A DNA stretch of 64,000 nucleotides from Takakia lepidozioides (GCA_030704615.1 CM060733.1:39928001-39992000); one strand, 5' to 3'. Positions 13,149 to 26,560 are shown, numbered from the stretch's first letter. Notes: generated by a model not told the origin, from the letters alone. Numbers and translations: made by a program.

Positions 13149-15304
13149 GTTTAGGGCATGGAAGATTGTGACATCCTGCCACGAACTCGCCCACTCGTTC
13201 TTGTTGTCTCGTTCTTGCGGCTCTTTGTTGTCCAATGTTGCGGAGGTGACTTTGCAAGCATGCGGCTGTTCTTCTTGTATATGTCGATTTTAATGACGAT
13301 GAAGGGTGTGCCTGAACATGAGAGGGCTGGCGGGGCTCTACAGCCACCATCGTGCATATGCTTCCACTATTTTTGCCTTCGTTTTGTACTGACGTGCTTA
13401 TTTTTTAGGACGATATGTGGAAAAATTGCATGCGTTTACGGTTTGTGGTGTGTGTCCGAGTCCGAGCTCCTTCGTATGGAGCAGGAAACCATTGGTAACA
13501 CGATAGCGGAAATCGCGGAAGCATATGCACGTGGGGGCGTATATACATTGCAGAATTTATGTCCACCGATGAGACTATTCAGGGGAGGACGTCTCTGCCA
13601 CCACATCTCTGGGAACTGCGGAGAGTGTGAACGGAACAGGATCCAATCCGAAGGTCCTCAAACATCCAGATGCACCTCCTGAAACATCACATCTTAACCA
13701 CTACCGTCTCCTTGAAAACTGGACAATGGGAAAGGAGACGTAGCCTGAGAGATGTGGATTCACGTTGCTTGTGGATGTTCTAGGTCCTTACGATTGCAAA
13801 TGCGCGTGGATCAACAGGCTCTTCGACTACATCTTTGTCAGTACTTTCTCTAAGCAGTGTGTTGTGCCATGAGTATGGGCATATGCAAGTCTACTGGACG
13901 GATGAAATGCAACCACGGCATGACGGCGACGCCAAGCATTGTTCTGATGGGATATCAGTTTGGTCTGCTGGACTGTTGGTCTGTAAGGATACAAGTCTGG
14001 TGTGGCGCGAGTCTGTTCTTCACTGGACTACTGGGCCGTCACTGCCTGCCGAATTCCGAAGTGTCTTCTCTCGTCAGTGTGGTGAACCGTCGGTCAGCTG
14101 GAAGTCCGTCTCTTCGGATATAAGTCCGTTTAACTACTACCTTTTAATTATCCGCATTGTCGTGAGTCTGCTGAGCCGTCGGACTGCTGGTCTGTCAGTC
14201 AGCTGGACTGTCACAAAGTCAGTCTACTATGGCGCAAGTCTGTTTGCGCTGGGTCTGTTGAGCCGTCATTATGATCAGTCTGCTGGACCTATTAATGCAA
14301 CAACGGCGGGAAGGGGCGCCAATGATCTCGCGCCGCGTCCGAACTCGGACTGAAAGTGCGGTTTACGGTTTACTCCCGTATCACCCAGTCGCCTAGGGGA
14401 TACTTTGTCTTTTGGGATATTAGTCTGTTAGAAATCAGTTTGTTGTCGCGCAAATTACACTGCGCTAGTCTCTTCATCAATCTGTTGAACCTTCCGTCTG
14501 CTGGACTATCCGTGCAGTGGCATACGAGTCTGTTGTTGCGCAAGTTTGTTTGCAGTGGGTCTGTTCGGCCGTTATGTCATTAGGTTTCAGTCTGCTGGAC
14601 GCAATAAATGCAGCGACGGTGGTAAGGAAGCCCAGTCACGTCGCGGCACGTCATCAGACTCCGCACCAAACTCCACACTCGCCTTAGTCTCTTCGTCAGT
14701 CCGCTTAACCTTAGTCGTCAGTCTATCCTTGCGGTGGCATATGAGTCTGTTGTCGAGGGTACTGGGTCTGCTCGACCGTCTTTGTCATTAGGAGTAAGTC
14801 TGTTGGACTTAATGAATGCGACGACGGCAGACTGACGATAGTCCCACTCATCCAGTCTGTTGGACTGTCCGTGCAGTGGCATACGAGTCTGTCCGGGCAG
14901 TGGCATATCGCCAGCACGTGTGAGGGGTCTGCAACTATTTAATGCGATGGCGGCCAAAAAGGGGCGCCATTGAAATCTCGCCACATCACTCCGCGCATGC
15001 AGGGTTATACCTGTTCTCCACTTCCCGCTGGACTTCTTTCGCACTGTTTCGTTTAGGGCCCGTCCACCTCCCATTTGTGCGAGCCCGCTTTCCTTTGTGC
15101 GTGTTAGCTTTTCGAGGCGCAGACAGTCGCGTGAGCACCGAATCGTCTCAACAACCGTCGCCTCCGCAACACGCCCGGTGAGCTTTTCTCTTTGTGCTTT
15201 GTACTTTGGTTTCTTTCCATTCTCTTTTTCGCTCTTCTCTGCTTTCTTATTCTTAGTCTGTCTGTCGCTCATTGCAGCTGCATCTCTTGTCTGATTCGAC
15301 AGCC
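13149..15304. other. Word-rich subterminal leader of the MULE; no gene recognised
   Basis: From 13900 the sequence is dominated by the word AGTCTGCT/AGTCTGTT and close variants on the plus strand, embedded in otherwise non-repetitive DNA. ORFs at 13158-13682 and 13835-14353 have no recognisable family. This is probably 5' regulatory or untranslated sequence for the gene that starts at 15305. Confidence 0.55.
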
Positions 15305-18300
15305 ATGGAGGATGCTTGTGCAAAGGGTGGAGCAGACTGGTTGCATTTCATGCACAAGTCCAGGCTAAAGGAGCGAAGGTACTGGTACTCACCCGAGGAG
15401 TATGATGCGAAAATAGTCGAAGCATTCTTAGACCTCCGCGCAATCAAGCCTGGAGACTCCAACTGGCAGAATGATAAGCTCCATTGTCCCTTCTGTAGTG
15501 AAATTATCAAGGACAAAGTGCAGCTAAACCGCCATTGTATTTAACACGGGTTGCAAAAACAAGCGTTATATCCCACCTGGCTTCAAGCCGTGGCCAGTTC
15601 AAAGTTCAAAGAGGGTGGTGAATGCGGCCACCGCCAGACTCCGTGGCGCAAACCCAAAGGCCCGCACTTTGGCGGGTGCGCGCACGGTATGGGGTGGGTT
15701 CTACTGTTTCAATGCAAGATGTGCATGACCTGACATCGCCATCACCTATGGCTCCCAGAAAAAAGAAACTTAGTGATGGGGCCTAGAAGAAGGAAAGAGA
15801 AAAGGCTGCAAGGTCTGCTCGGGAGGCGAGGGAAAAATCTCAACAGCAGACTCGTCCCCAAGGCAGTCGGGAAGTGTCACGGGCTATGCCAAGGAGACAG
15901 TCTATGCAGCAGACGCAGACCATCAGTACTTCAAGTGAGAGTCAGTCTGCTGAGCCGTCTGCAGACATCATTCGGAATGATGAATTCGCAAGTCTGGGAG
16001 GTGTCTCATCTCCCGTCGACATTGTCTTGCCTGACCAGTTGAGGGTTCACGTGGACGAAGTCCAGTCGAAAGAGACTACCAGTGGAGTCTGTCCTGGCAC
16101 ATTGCGCCTCATACCATTTGGGCTTCTCCCATCGGTGTGCCCACCAGTGGACGATCCAAACTTCTTCCATTTTTTCTATAGTTTCGCCCAGTCCGGACAG
16201 CTCAACAGAACCATCCAAGCAGCGGAGGAAAATTGGTTGAGCTCCCTTGAAGATGAGGAGGACGTCTGTGTCGACGACGACGACGAGGTAATGCCCAGTT
16301 TGTCCCCACAATTGGTAGTTGTTGCGTCAGTCTGCTGCGTCACCTCCTACAGTCCACTGTGCGCAGGTGTCTGTTGTCATAGAGTCTACTGGTTCAGTCT
16401 ACTATATGTGCGCAGGTGTCTCTTGTCGTTGAGTCTGCTCGTGAGTCCGCTGGAGTCTGCTGGTTCCTTTGTTTTGTGCCACGATGCTCGTGAGTCTGTT
16501 CGTGAGTCTGATCATAGTTGGTAGTCTACCTGCTCGGTCTGCTGCGTCAGTCTGCTTGTGGACTTGCTGGTCAGTCCCATGCTTGTGGACTTGCTCGTCA
16601 GTCCCTGGAGTCCACTGGTTCCTTTGTTCTGTGTCACGATGCTGGTGAGTCTACTCGTGAGTCTGCTGCTAGTGAGTCCGATGCTGAGTTTTTGGATTTT
16701 TTGTCATATATCAGGATGAACGAGCCAATATTCGGGAGGCCTTGTGTGCTTGGCGGACGGTGAGCTCCGACCCTCCTTTAGCAGTGAATGCGGTGCGCCA
16801 GGAAGTGGAGCGGGAGTGGGAGTACATCTTGTTTAAGTACCCTGGCTCAGCAAACGCCATAGCAGCACTGGACTCTACAGACAAAGTACGCGCCAACTCC
16901 CCAGTCAACACCATACTCACTGCAGACTCGGTGGACACAGAGCTCACCCAATCTGGCATCCAGCAGACTCTTGCCCAACAGACTCTTTCACACCAGACTC
17001 TTTCCCACCAGACTCACAGTCAGCACAGTCTTGTCCAGCACACTCCCATGTACCAGACTTTCGTCCAACATACTCCCATCCAGCAGACTATTATTCAGGA
17101 GACTCCCAACTAGCAGACTGCCACCCAGAAGACGCCCATCCACCACAGTGTTGTCCAGCGGACTCCCAGCCAGCAGACTCCCATTGTTACGACCACCACG
17201 GGACTTTTTGGAGTTTGGCGCTCGTCATTGCCGCTCATTGATCCCGAAGCTGTGGACCTGACACTTGCCCGTCTGAGGGTGGGGGAAGTCAATGCCAATG
17301 TGGATTGGTATAATGAGCTCCATCGCATTGTCACGGACGGCCGGTGGCCTTTTGTTCCCTTTCATTATTCCATGGAATTTACTATGGCAGAAGAGTCCTC
17401 GAAAGCGCACATATGGTTGCCTTGGCAGCCACGAAGGTCCAAAATGCCCCGCCACTGCTTGTCCAATTAATCCTCATGGATGACCCACGGCCTCAGGAAC
17501 TTAGACATATGCCCATGGCACATCCTACCTTTGGGGTGCAGGAAAAGCACTTGCTTGGAATTACTGAAGAGTACTTTGATCGCATTGCTAATTCTTTCAT
17601 TCACCATCGATGGATGCAGTTCGGCAATTTCCGTTCATACAGTAAATTGGTAAAGGACCTGCAAAGTTTGAGGAAGTATTTGTTTCATTCAGATTCGGAT
17701 GCGGGTAAGAAGAGTGTTGTGGATGAGGCGTTGCAATGGTTTGCTGCGGTAATGGAGCGAGCAGTGTTCGATATTGTGTTGAGCAGACCGGATGTGTTCA
17801 AAGTCCTTTGGTGCGGCTCCCCATTTGAAAACCGCATGCTAGCGATTCACCATCTCGATGGAGCATGCTTGGGACACCAAATCCAAGATATTGGTCTCAT
17901 TGGCAACCTCATAGAAGGTAATGCCGACTTCTTCTGGACTGTTGTGAAGTTCATGGTCTTTCCTTCCACCATCCTGTCAGACTCACTTTGTCCAACTCAT
18001 CTGTTTCAGGAATGTCCGATTTAGACGAGCACGTGCAGTGTGCTTTCGATTCCCTTGCCAGAGGTGCACGAGATGTTGTGATGGCGTTACAGGGACTCCA
18101 TGACACCGTTCAGCAGACTGCTGACGACGCCATTGCTTAGTAGACTGACCCACTGCAACAAAAAGAGCATGGACAAACTGTCAACACTATCCCTGCCACT
18201 ATTCAGGAGAGTGGGCACACTACAAGCCACACCGAGGACGAGGAGACTCATGAGCAGACCGGCGAGCAGACTGAAGGACTGCCTCTGCACCAGACCGTGC

Positions 18301-19028
18301 AGCATACCGATGACGTCGCTATCAAGCAGACCGTCCAGCATACCAATGAGCAGACCGGGCTATAGACGGATGACCTGGCTGTGCACCAGCAGACTGTGCA
18401 GCATACCATTGACCAGACCATCCAGCAGACTGAAAGCAGTCACCACAATGACAGTGCCCTACAGACTGTCCAGCAGATTCACGACCACACTGACTCGGAG
18501 GACCCAACTACACCTCATGTCCACCAGTCCGAATCCTGGCTCGTTGAACAGAGTCGGCTGCACTGGCCTCAACGGGACCCTGTCTCTGAATTTCTGCGGA
18601 GTTCTATCAGTGCATTGACGGAGTCTTCTTTTTCCGCCAGGCCATCTTCACATATTGGCGCATCGTTTGAGGATATAAGCTGGGCACCAGTAAACCATTT
18701 TTCTCCAGTGGCCCATGGCCTGCCATCTATTTCCATTCAGCTCAGCCTGGTTTTGGTTCGTTCACTTGCGAAAGCTCTAGATGATTCTTACGTGACCGAC
18801 CGCAATATGGGAACTCAACCCTGTATCATTGACCTTACTGAAGAACTAGACGATGTAGTTGCCGTGGATAATTTAGATGTCGGCGGTAGTCAAGGTTTTT
18901 CTGCATCAGACCCTGAAAACACAGTTGACTTGCAAGTTGATAGATTGATCTCATCCCTGCAAGTGCAGACCAACCACGAGAGTGACCACCAGGCTGAATA
19001 GCAGACTGATCAAAGCAAAAAGTAGACT

Positions 19029-19400
19029 AAGCACCAGACTGACCAGACTGAGGACAGTGAGCAGCAGACTGACGCTGAACATGGTCCTCTGAGGGAGGGC
19101 CAACATGTCGTTCCCCCCGCCCACGAGAGTGTCCACCAGACTCGACAACAGACTGACCAGAGCGGCGAGCAGACTGAGCACCAGATTGGCCAGACTGAGG
19201 ACACTGAGCAGCAGACTGATGCCGAACATGGACAGACTAAGGGCCAACATGTCGTTCCCCCCGCACACAAGAGTGTCCACCAGACTCGATAGCAGACTGA
19301 CCAGAGCGGCGAGTAGACTGAGCACCAGGCTAACCAGACTGAGGATACTGAGCAGCAGACTGACGATAACATTGGAAGACTGAGGGCCAACATGCCGCGC
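19029..19400 (+). repeat. ~145 bp tandem repeat encoding Gln-Thr-rich protein
   Basis: Two and a half units, with landmark CAACATGTCGTTCCCCC at about 19103 and 19248 and a degraded third at about 19388. Each unit contains several CAGACT words. In the plus frame it encodes HQTDQTEDTEQQTD-like protein with occasional stops. It sits at the end of the Gln-Thr-rich segment of the Ulp1 gene. Confidence 0.8.
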
Positions 19401-20995
19401 ACACAGAGTCTGTCATAATGCCCCTGGCTATAGCAGGACCGGACTTGGGCGTTCAAGCAAGGGAGCAGTCTGCCTAGCCGCTTCCTTCCAATGATGCCGT
19501 ACAGGTTGTGCCCTGCCGTCTTCCACCTCCGTGATTTCAGATTTATGTTCAATTTCTGTGTATTGACAGGATCTATTGTACCTACAGGACTTGAGGACAC
19601 CGTTTCCCTCCCAGGCAATTCCACAACCCGCCAATGTTGCTCACGTTGGCTCCACAACCAGAAAAAGTGGCTAACTTACAACGCCAACAGATGCACGGAT
19701 TAGTTCAACGCATGCGACCCGTAGGCTGCCAATACAGGTCCTGCAAGTGTGAACAAGCCTGCAGACACAGTCGTGTTGCGATGCAGGACCGCATCGCTTC
19801 GTCAGTCTGCTAAATCAAACCCGGCCGCAGTAGTCGCCGAATCCCTGGGCACAAGTAGAGCGAATAAGCGGACTGTCGTGGAGCAGACTCAGGAAGTTCG
19901 GGAGGGTCATGTTGCCAAGAAACCTGCGAAGAAAGGCAAGTCCGTTGTCTTCATGAACAAGGACCGCAAAATGACATTGGATATGGACAAGGAAGTGGTT
20001 CTTCAGCAACAAATGCACCAATGAGTAGTCCTCCCAGTCTGCTGAGTCTGGTCACTCCAGTCTGCTCAGAAGTGTGAGTCTGCTCAGTCCGCTCGGTCTG
20101 GTGAGTCTGGCGAGTCCGCTCAGTCCGCTCAGTCCGCTCGGTATGGGCAGTCTGTTGAATGGAGTCAGTCCGCTCAGACCGTTGCGTACATGGGTTTTCA
20201 CACAAGGCCGTGGTCCGTGTGCAGGTTGGGTTCTCGTTTTGCCGCGGCCCTCCGACGGAATGTCGCGGCCGGCAATTGCATGGTTCACTTTTATGAAGGC
20301 GACCCCCGGTATGAGTGCTCCATCGGGCCTCCGGACTTGAAACCACTTGAGACGGTGGAGTCGGAGTGCACAGATAGAATGTTGGAGCTGTGGTGTCGTT
20401 TCTATGAGAAAACGGTTGAGGAGAAGTACTCAAGTACTATTGCTCTTCTGCCAGCCTCAACATGGTCTCGTATGATGACACATTGGGACGGGCCACGGGA
20501 AAGGCTAGTGGAGTATCTGCATTCTTGTTGGAGCGTCCCTCGGCTCGGCAAAGACATAAAAGACTGCCATCATATAATCGTTCCGATTGTGGAGGAGTAA
20601 GATCTCGCATACCCAGTCTGTTCTGTCGGGTCAATCTTTTGAATGACGTCACTACTTTAACACCTGCCTCCCCAGGGGGTGCACTCTTCATAAAAAGACC
20701 ATATCACGTACGTACATTAGTCAATAAAAAAATACCCCTGTATATAGGTTACTTCATGAATTTCTCATATGTATACATGTATTTTAAAATTTATTAAACC
20801 CCCTAAAGTATTTATATAAAGAAATATTTTAATGGATAACAACACCCTGCTGTATGTATTCATGTGTTGATTCAGAATATAATAAACCCTTTATTTATGT
20901 ATAATTTTTTAATACAAAATTGTGACAAATTTTTTACATCAGATTTAAAAAATATTTAAAATAACTTGTATAACAAATAAAAATTAGTTTCAAAT

Positions 20996-23603
20996 TTATT
21001 TTCCATTGATAAAATTGTTAAAAACTGTTCTATCATTTGGATCGAGCTTATACCTATTAGAGGCTGCATCATACTTTAAAAAAGCTAATGCTATGATAGA
21101 CTCTAGATCAACCATCATATTGTCCGTCAAATCATAGGAGTAAAATGATCCTTTCACTTTTTGGTACCAAGCTAAACCTATTTCTACATTGGAAGGCCGA
21201 ATCAACAAATCAATTGGATCCTTATACTCAATTCGTCGATTATTGACTTTTCAACGCATTTTCTGAACCCTACCCAAATACCAAACACCTTTTGTTGATG
21301 CTCTAGTGGTTTTTGCTGGTCTACCTCTCCTATTTCCAACCGGGGCTTGGTTGGCGACGGTATCAACAAAAAAAAAACGGCACAATCAGATCATAATCCT
21401 AACATTGTTTTTGGATTAATGTGGCTGGAATTTTTCTCTTTGCAAAGTGAAATTCTACTTCGAACTCGTGTTAACCTATCTTTGGAAAGAGTGAGGTTGC
21501 CATTTAATTGGCTAACCAAGGTACTCTTGAAAATAGCCTTTCCATCGACTGTGACAAATGAAATGATAGGTGATTTCTCATCTTTTTCCTCTCCTTCTTG
21601 CTCATCAATAAGGGCATCCAAGGTATGCCGAAATTCGCTTTGAACAATAATATCCTCTGTATGCACCTGCAAAGGGTCCGAAATATCCTCCATTGCACTT
21701 AAAGAAAGATCCTGCATAGTTTCAGGTTCGACATGGGTTTCTCCATCAACTTCCGAACAAAGACCATCAAGAACAATGTCACCATCCTCATGCATTTGAA
21801 AAGCTGAACCTCTATTTTCTTTGGCTGGATATTCCATGGCTGATTCCACCTTCAGATCTGGTCACATCACTTGGTTTCATTCCCAAGCTGCTACATAGGT
21901 CTTGGGCTTCAAGAAAACCAGATTTCAAAGCCTCAACAATGCAATAATCTGACTGAACAGAAGAGAAATCACCAAGGACAGCAAGAGGGATTGAGTTATC
22001 TTTCTCCAACGTGAACCTGTTTCTTGTGTGCTCTCGCAAACCTTGGCCCCTTTGGCTTTGTCTCAAACTCTGAAATTCGTGTTAGTGCACCGCAGCCATC
22101 ATACGTCCTCTCATTTCGCAACATGCCTCCAACTTTGCTGAAAAAAATCTCACAAACATCAAATCCGACAATGCTCAAAGGAACTTGCAAGTGGCTGAAC
22201 TTATCTTTGAAGAGCTTGATGAGGAGAACCACATAATGACATGAAACTTGCAAGTCCAAGTAGGCCTCCCTGCTGATGAAGTAAGCTTTCAGATTGTAGA
22301 GTGCATGATGATGTATCCATAGCTTCCATAATCTGAAAAAGAACGATACTTTGGCTGCGGATCGTACCCTTCCACCCAAAGATAGATGAGGAGAAAGAAA
22401 AATATCTATGTAGCATGAAACAACATGTAGATATATTTCAGTCCTTTTAGTCCTCTCCCTACGATGGTTACGACTTGATTGCAACTCCTTCAAGCATGCT
22501 TGCACTTTGCGAGAAGCTATGCATTGAGCTGCCCCCCAATTTTGCCGGTCTTCCCTCTTGACATCACCTTCTTGGAGTCCATGTTTATCACTTGAAAACG
22601 TTTGATAAATCAAAAGCACATGGTTCAAGGTTGCAAGCTCCTCCCCCAAGACTAGTTGTCGTGAAGGGTTGTCCAATGGATTCACCAACTTCTTGCCATT
22701 GTGAATGAAGTCTTGGTCGTGTAGCCCATAGATATCTCCATCATTCCCCAACACCTTTGCTGAAAATAACCAGCCTTCTTAAGGGTTGAAGAACCTTTTT
22801 CCAGCCCCATTGTCATAGTCCTCCAACATTAGCTTCATCCTTCGACTATCACCATCTGAAGCATGACCAATTATTGGTCCAACTACCCCTCGCACATGTT
22901 TATTCCACAACACCCTCACTTTCTTCCATTGACGCCTCACGAACTCACTATCAAACCTATTGCATGTAAGTTGCACAACTACAACCAATCGAGGCAAACT
23001 AACATGCAAAGGATTTGCTATCAACACTCTAGCATAATGAGCTATCGTGTTGTTCTTGAAAACATCTACAATCTTGCCAAAAGCTCCTTCACCCTCTCAT
23101 ATTTCAACTACAAAATCTGACATACAAGCATGATGTTCTCCAACCCCGCAAAATCCCAAAAGAATATCATCCCGAGCAACCCATCTAACCAATCGTTTCA
23201 CCACAGTCTCATCTTCAGCAATCATGACAGGGACAGTTCCCAATGGAAGGGCCATACTTTCCATTGCATGTCGATATATTTCAGCAACATGTTGAAACAC
23301 ATCAGGCCTTTCACCCACCCTATATGTCATTGCTTTCCTCAAGGACCGCTTTGTAGTTTCAAGTGCGGGACCACCCAAATTGGTTGCCAAAAAATGAAAC
23401 AATCTTGGACCACCCCAAAGCTGAATAGTTTCAAACATAATCTTTGTGCTATCGCTATACCTCTTCCCTTTTCTAGATCTGCCCATGTTCTTGCCAATGT
23501 CCACAAGAAAATCCCATAAACTCTCTCTCCATTCAAAATTCCCCGACCTATGCGCATGCATAATGTCCCGACAGAATTTGTGAACATCTCCCCTTCCAAT
23601 AGC
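20996..23603 (-). pseudogene. Transposase-like pseudogene, family not assigned
   Basis: One reading frame runs from about 23603 to 21996, broken only by TGA at 23097 and TAA at 22779; it then continues shifted through 21849-21391 and 21208-20996. Segments include YARVLIANPLHVSLPRL, VGPIIGHASDGDSRRMKLML, YGLHDQDFIHNGKKLVNPLD and GFDVCEIFFSKVGG. The last resembles the Asp/Glu-FFS block in P-element/Kolobok-type RNase H-like transposases, but I cannot place it in a named superfamily. I recall similar undescribed proteins from non-seed plant genomes. The 5' end is joined in frame to an RPL23A fragment. Confidence 0.6.
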
Positions 23604-23606
23604 CTC

Positions 23607-23759
23607 GTACATCTTTTTCACTGCATCCTTGATCTTCTTCTTGTCAGCCCGCACATCCACAAAGAACACCAACGTGTTGTTGTCCACAATCTTCCTCATG
23701 GAAGACTCTGTCGTTAGGGGATACTTGAGGACCTCATAATGATGAAGCTTGTTCCTGGC
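23607..23759 (-). pseudogene. RPL23A: Captured fragment of cytosolic ribosomal protein L23A (uL23)
   Basis: Starting [20 protein letters not shown], followed by [20 protein letters not shown] and [12 protein letters not shown], this matches the core of eukaryotic RPL23A ([17 protein letters not shown]...). About 51 residues are present. It is in frame with the transposase-like ORF downstream and, on the other side, with a PPR-leader-derived segment (23760-23918). The usual RPL23A C-terminus after KKMYD is absent. A transduplicated gene fragment is the simplest reading. Confidence 0.85.
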
Positions 23760-23929
23760 AGGGGGCTGAGGCGAGGATACTTGGGCGTACGGCCTCTCTT
23801 CACCTAATTCAATATGCATCTCAGGGCCAAGTCTGATGAGAGGGTAAAACAAAGACCTCTTGTGTGTGCAGCTTGTGTCTGCAGCGTTCAGAATGACATC
23901 TGGTAATCTGAATAGCATTCACCTTTTTG

Positions 23930-26560
23930 CCAACGTTGTTCCACCGTTGACTGGGGTCAGAAAAGTATTTATACCACAGCTTCTCCTCATCTCTGTTACC
24001 TATTTAATTTGGATACTTTCCTGTTGTCACATAGGCTGTATCATGTCAAAGTCACTCCAAACTACCAAAGTACCAGCTAACATACAGAATTCAACATGGA
24101 AATTTAGGGCAGATTCTGATAAGAGGGGAAAACAGGGTGAAATGTGTAAAGAAGGTGTCTTCTCCTCATCCATGTTATCTGTTTTTGGTTACTTTCCTGC
24201 TGCCACACTAGCAGTAACTTATCAAAGTCTCTCCTAACCACCACAGATCCACCCAACGAACTAACTTCCAGAATTCAATATGCATCTCAGGGCCGAGTCT
24301 GCAGCATTCAGAATGACATCTGGTAATCTGCAGGCATTCACCTTTTTGCCTCGTTTGTCCCACCATTGGTTGGGGTCAGAAAAGAATTCACCCCACAGCT
24401 TCTCCTCATCTCTGTTTACCTGTTTTTGGATATTCTCCTATGTCACATTGGCAGTATCATGTCAAAGTTACTCCAAACTACCAAAGGTTCACTCAATCAG
24501 CTAACTTGCAAAATTCAACATGGAAATGTAGGGCAGATTCTGATAAGAGGGGAAAACATGGTGAAAGCGTTGAAGAAGGTATCTTCTCCTCGTCCATGTT
24601 ATCTGTTTTTGGATACTTTCCTGCTTCCAGCAGTAACTTGTCAAAGTCACTCCTAACCACCACGGATCCACCCAACGAGCTAACTTACAGAGTTCAATAC
24701 ACATCTCAAGGTCGAGTCTGATGAGAGGGTAAAACAGGCAGAAATAGGTTGAAGAACAAGATGCACTCATCACATTGTCCTTGACCTTGTGTCATGACCC
24801 ATGGAGGATTTCACCGAACATCAACCCTAAAGAACCTCTTGTGTGTGTAGTTTGTGTCTGCAGCCTTCAGAATGACATGTGGTAATCTACAGGCATTCAC
24901 CTTTTTGCCTCGTTTGTCCCACAATTGGCTAGGGTCAGAAAAGTATTCATCCCACAGCTTCTCCTCATCTCTGTTTACCTGTTTTTTGATACTTTCCTGT
25001 GTCACATTGGCAGTATCATGTCAAAGTCACTCCAAACTACCAAAGGTTCACTCAATCAGCTAACTTGCAGAATTCAACATGGAAATGTAGGGCAGATTTT
25101 GATAAGCGGGGAAAACAGGGTGAAATGTGTTGAAGAAGGTGCTTCTCCTACCCTATGTGATCTGTTTTTGGATACTTTCCTGCTGCCACATCAGCAGTAA
25201 CTTGTCAAAGTCACTCCTAACCACCACGGATCCACCCAACGAGCTAACTTACAGAGTTCAATACACATCTCAAGGTCGAGTCTGATGAGAGGGTAAAACA
25301 GGCAGAAATAGGTTGAAGAACAAGATGCACTCATCACATTGTCCTTGACCTTGTGTCATGACCCATGGAGGATTTCACCGAACATCAACCCTAAAGAACC
25401 TCTTGTGTGTGTAGTTTGTGTCTGCAGCCTTCAGAATGACATGTGGTAATCTACAGGCATTCACCTTTTTGCCTCGTTTGTCCCACAATTGGCTAGGGTC
25501 AGAAAAGTATTCATCCCACAGCTTCTCCTCATCTCTGTTTACCTGTTTTTTGATACTTTCCTGTGTCACATTGGCAGTATCATGTCAAAGTCACTCCAAA
25601 CTACCAAAGGTTCACTCAATCAGCTAACTTGCAGAATTCAACATGGAAATGTAGGGCAGATTTTGATAAGCGGGGAAAACAGGGTGAAATGTGTTGAAGA
25701 AGGTGCTTCTCCTACCCTATGTGATCTGTTTTTGGATACTTTCCTGCTGCCACATCAGCAGTAACTTGTCAAAGTCACTCCTAACCACCACGGATCCACC
25801 CAGCGAGCTAACTTACAGAGTTCAATACGCATCTCAAGGCCGAGTCTGATGAGAGGGTAAAACAGGCAGAAATAGGTTGAAGAAGAACATGCACTCACCA
25901 CATTGTCCTTGACCTTGTGTCATGACCCATGGAGGATTTCACCGAACATCAACCTTAAAGAACCTCTTGTGTGTGCAGCTTGTGCCTGAAGCCTTCAGAA
26001 TGACATCTGGTAATCTGTAGGGATTCACCTTTTTGCCTTGTTTGTCCCACCATTGGCTGGGGTCGTTCATCCCACAGCTTCTCCTCATCTTTGTTTACCT
26101 GTTTTTGGATACTTTCCTATGTCACATTGGCAGTATCATTTCAAAGTCACTCCAAACTACCAAAGGTTCACTCAACCAGCAGCCTTGCAGAATTCAACAT
26201 AGAAATGTCGGGCCGATTCTGATAAGAGGGGAAAACAAAGTGAAATGTGTTGAAGAAGGTGCCTTCTCCTCAACTATGTTATCTGTTTTTGGATACTTTC
26301 CTGCTGTCCCATGGCAATAACTTGTCAAAGTCACTCCTAACCACCACAGATCCACCCAACGAGCTAAAGTATAGAATTCAATATGCATCTCAGGGCCGAG
26401 TTTGATGAGAGGGGAAAACAGGCAGAAATAGGTCAAAGAAGCTACTGCCCTCACCACGTTGTTCTTGACCTTGTGTCATGACCCATGGAGGATTTGACCG
26501 ACCATCAACCCAAAAGGACCTCTAGTGTGTGCTGCTTGTGTCTGTAGTCAGGTATTGTCG
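23930..26560 (-). repeat. Five-copy tandem array of PPR-leader (PDF-motif) segments
   Basis: The same landmark (CTTCTCCTCATCT) recurs at about 23970, 24390, 24957, 25521 and 26078, giving units of about 420, 566, 564 and 557 bp. On the minus strand each unit encodes a variant of EEKLWDEYFSDPSQLWDKRG, then KKVNACRLPHVILKAADT. This is related to the leader of the intact PPR gene (EKLWKEYFADPSRWWDNRGK). Units 3 and 4 appear essentially identical over 564 bp, so that duplication is recent. A further copy lies at 38640-39420 with a PPR pseudogene. Confidence 0.85.

Noticed and set aside
12742-13350. 202-codon Gly/Trp-rich minus-strand ORF, and matching ORFs on the other strand
   Set aside because: Lies in the GC-rich TIR with a poly-C tract; an equivalent ORF occurs in the other TIR. 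Composition artefact.
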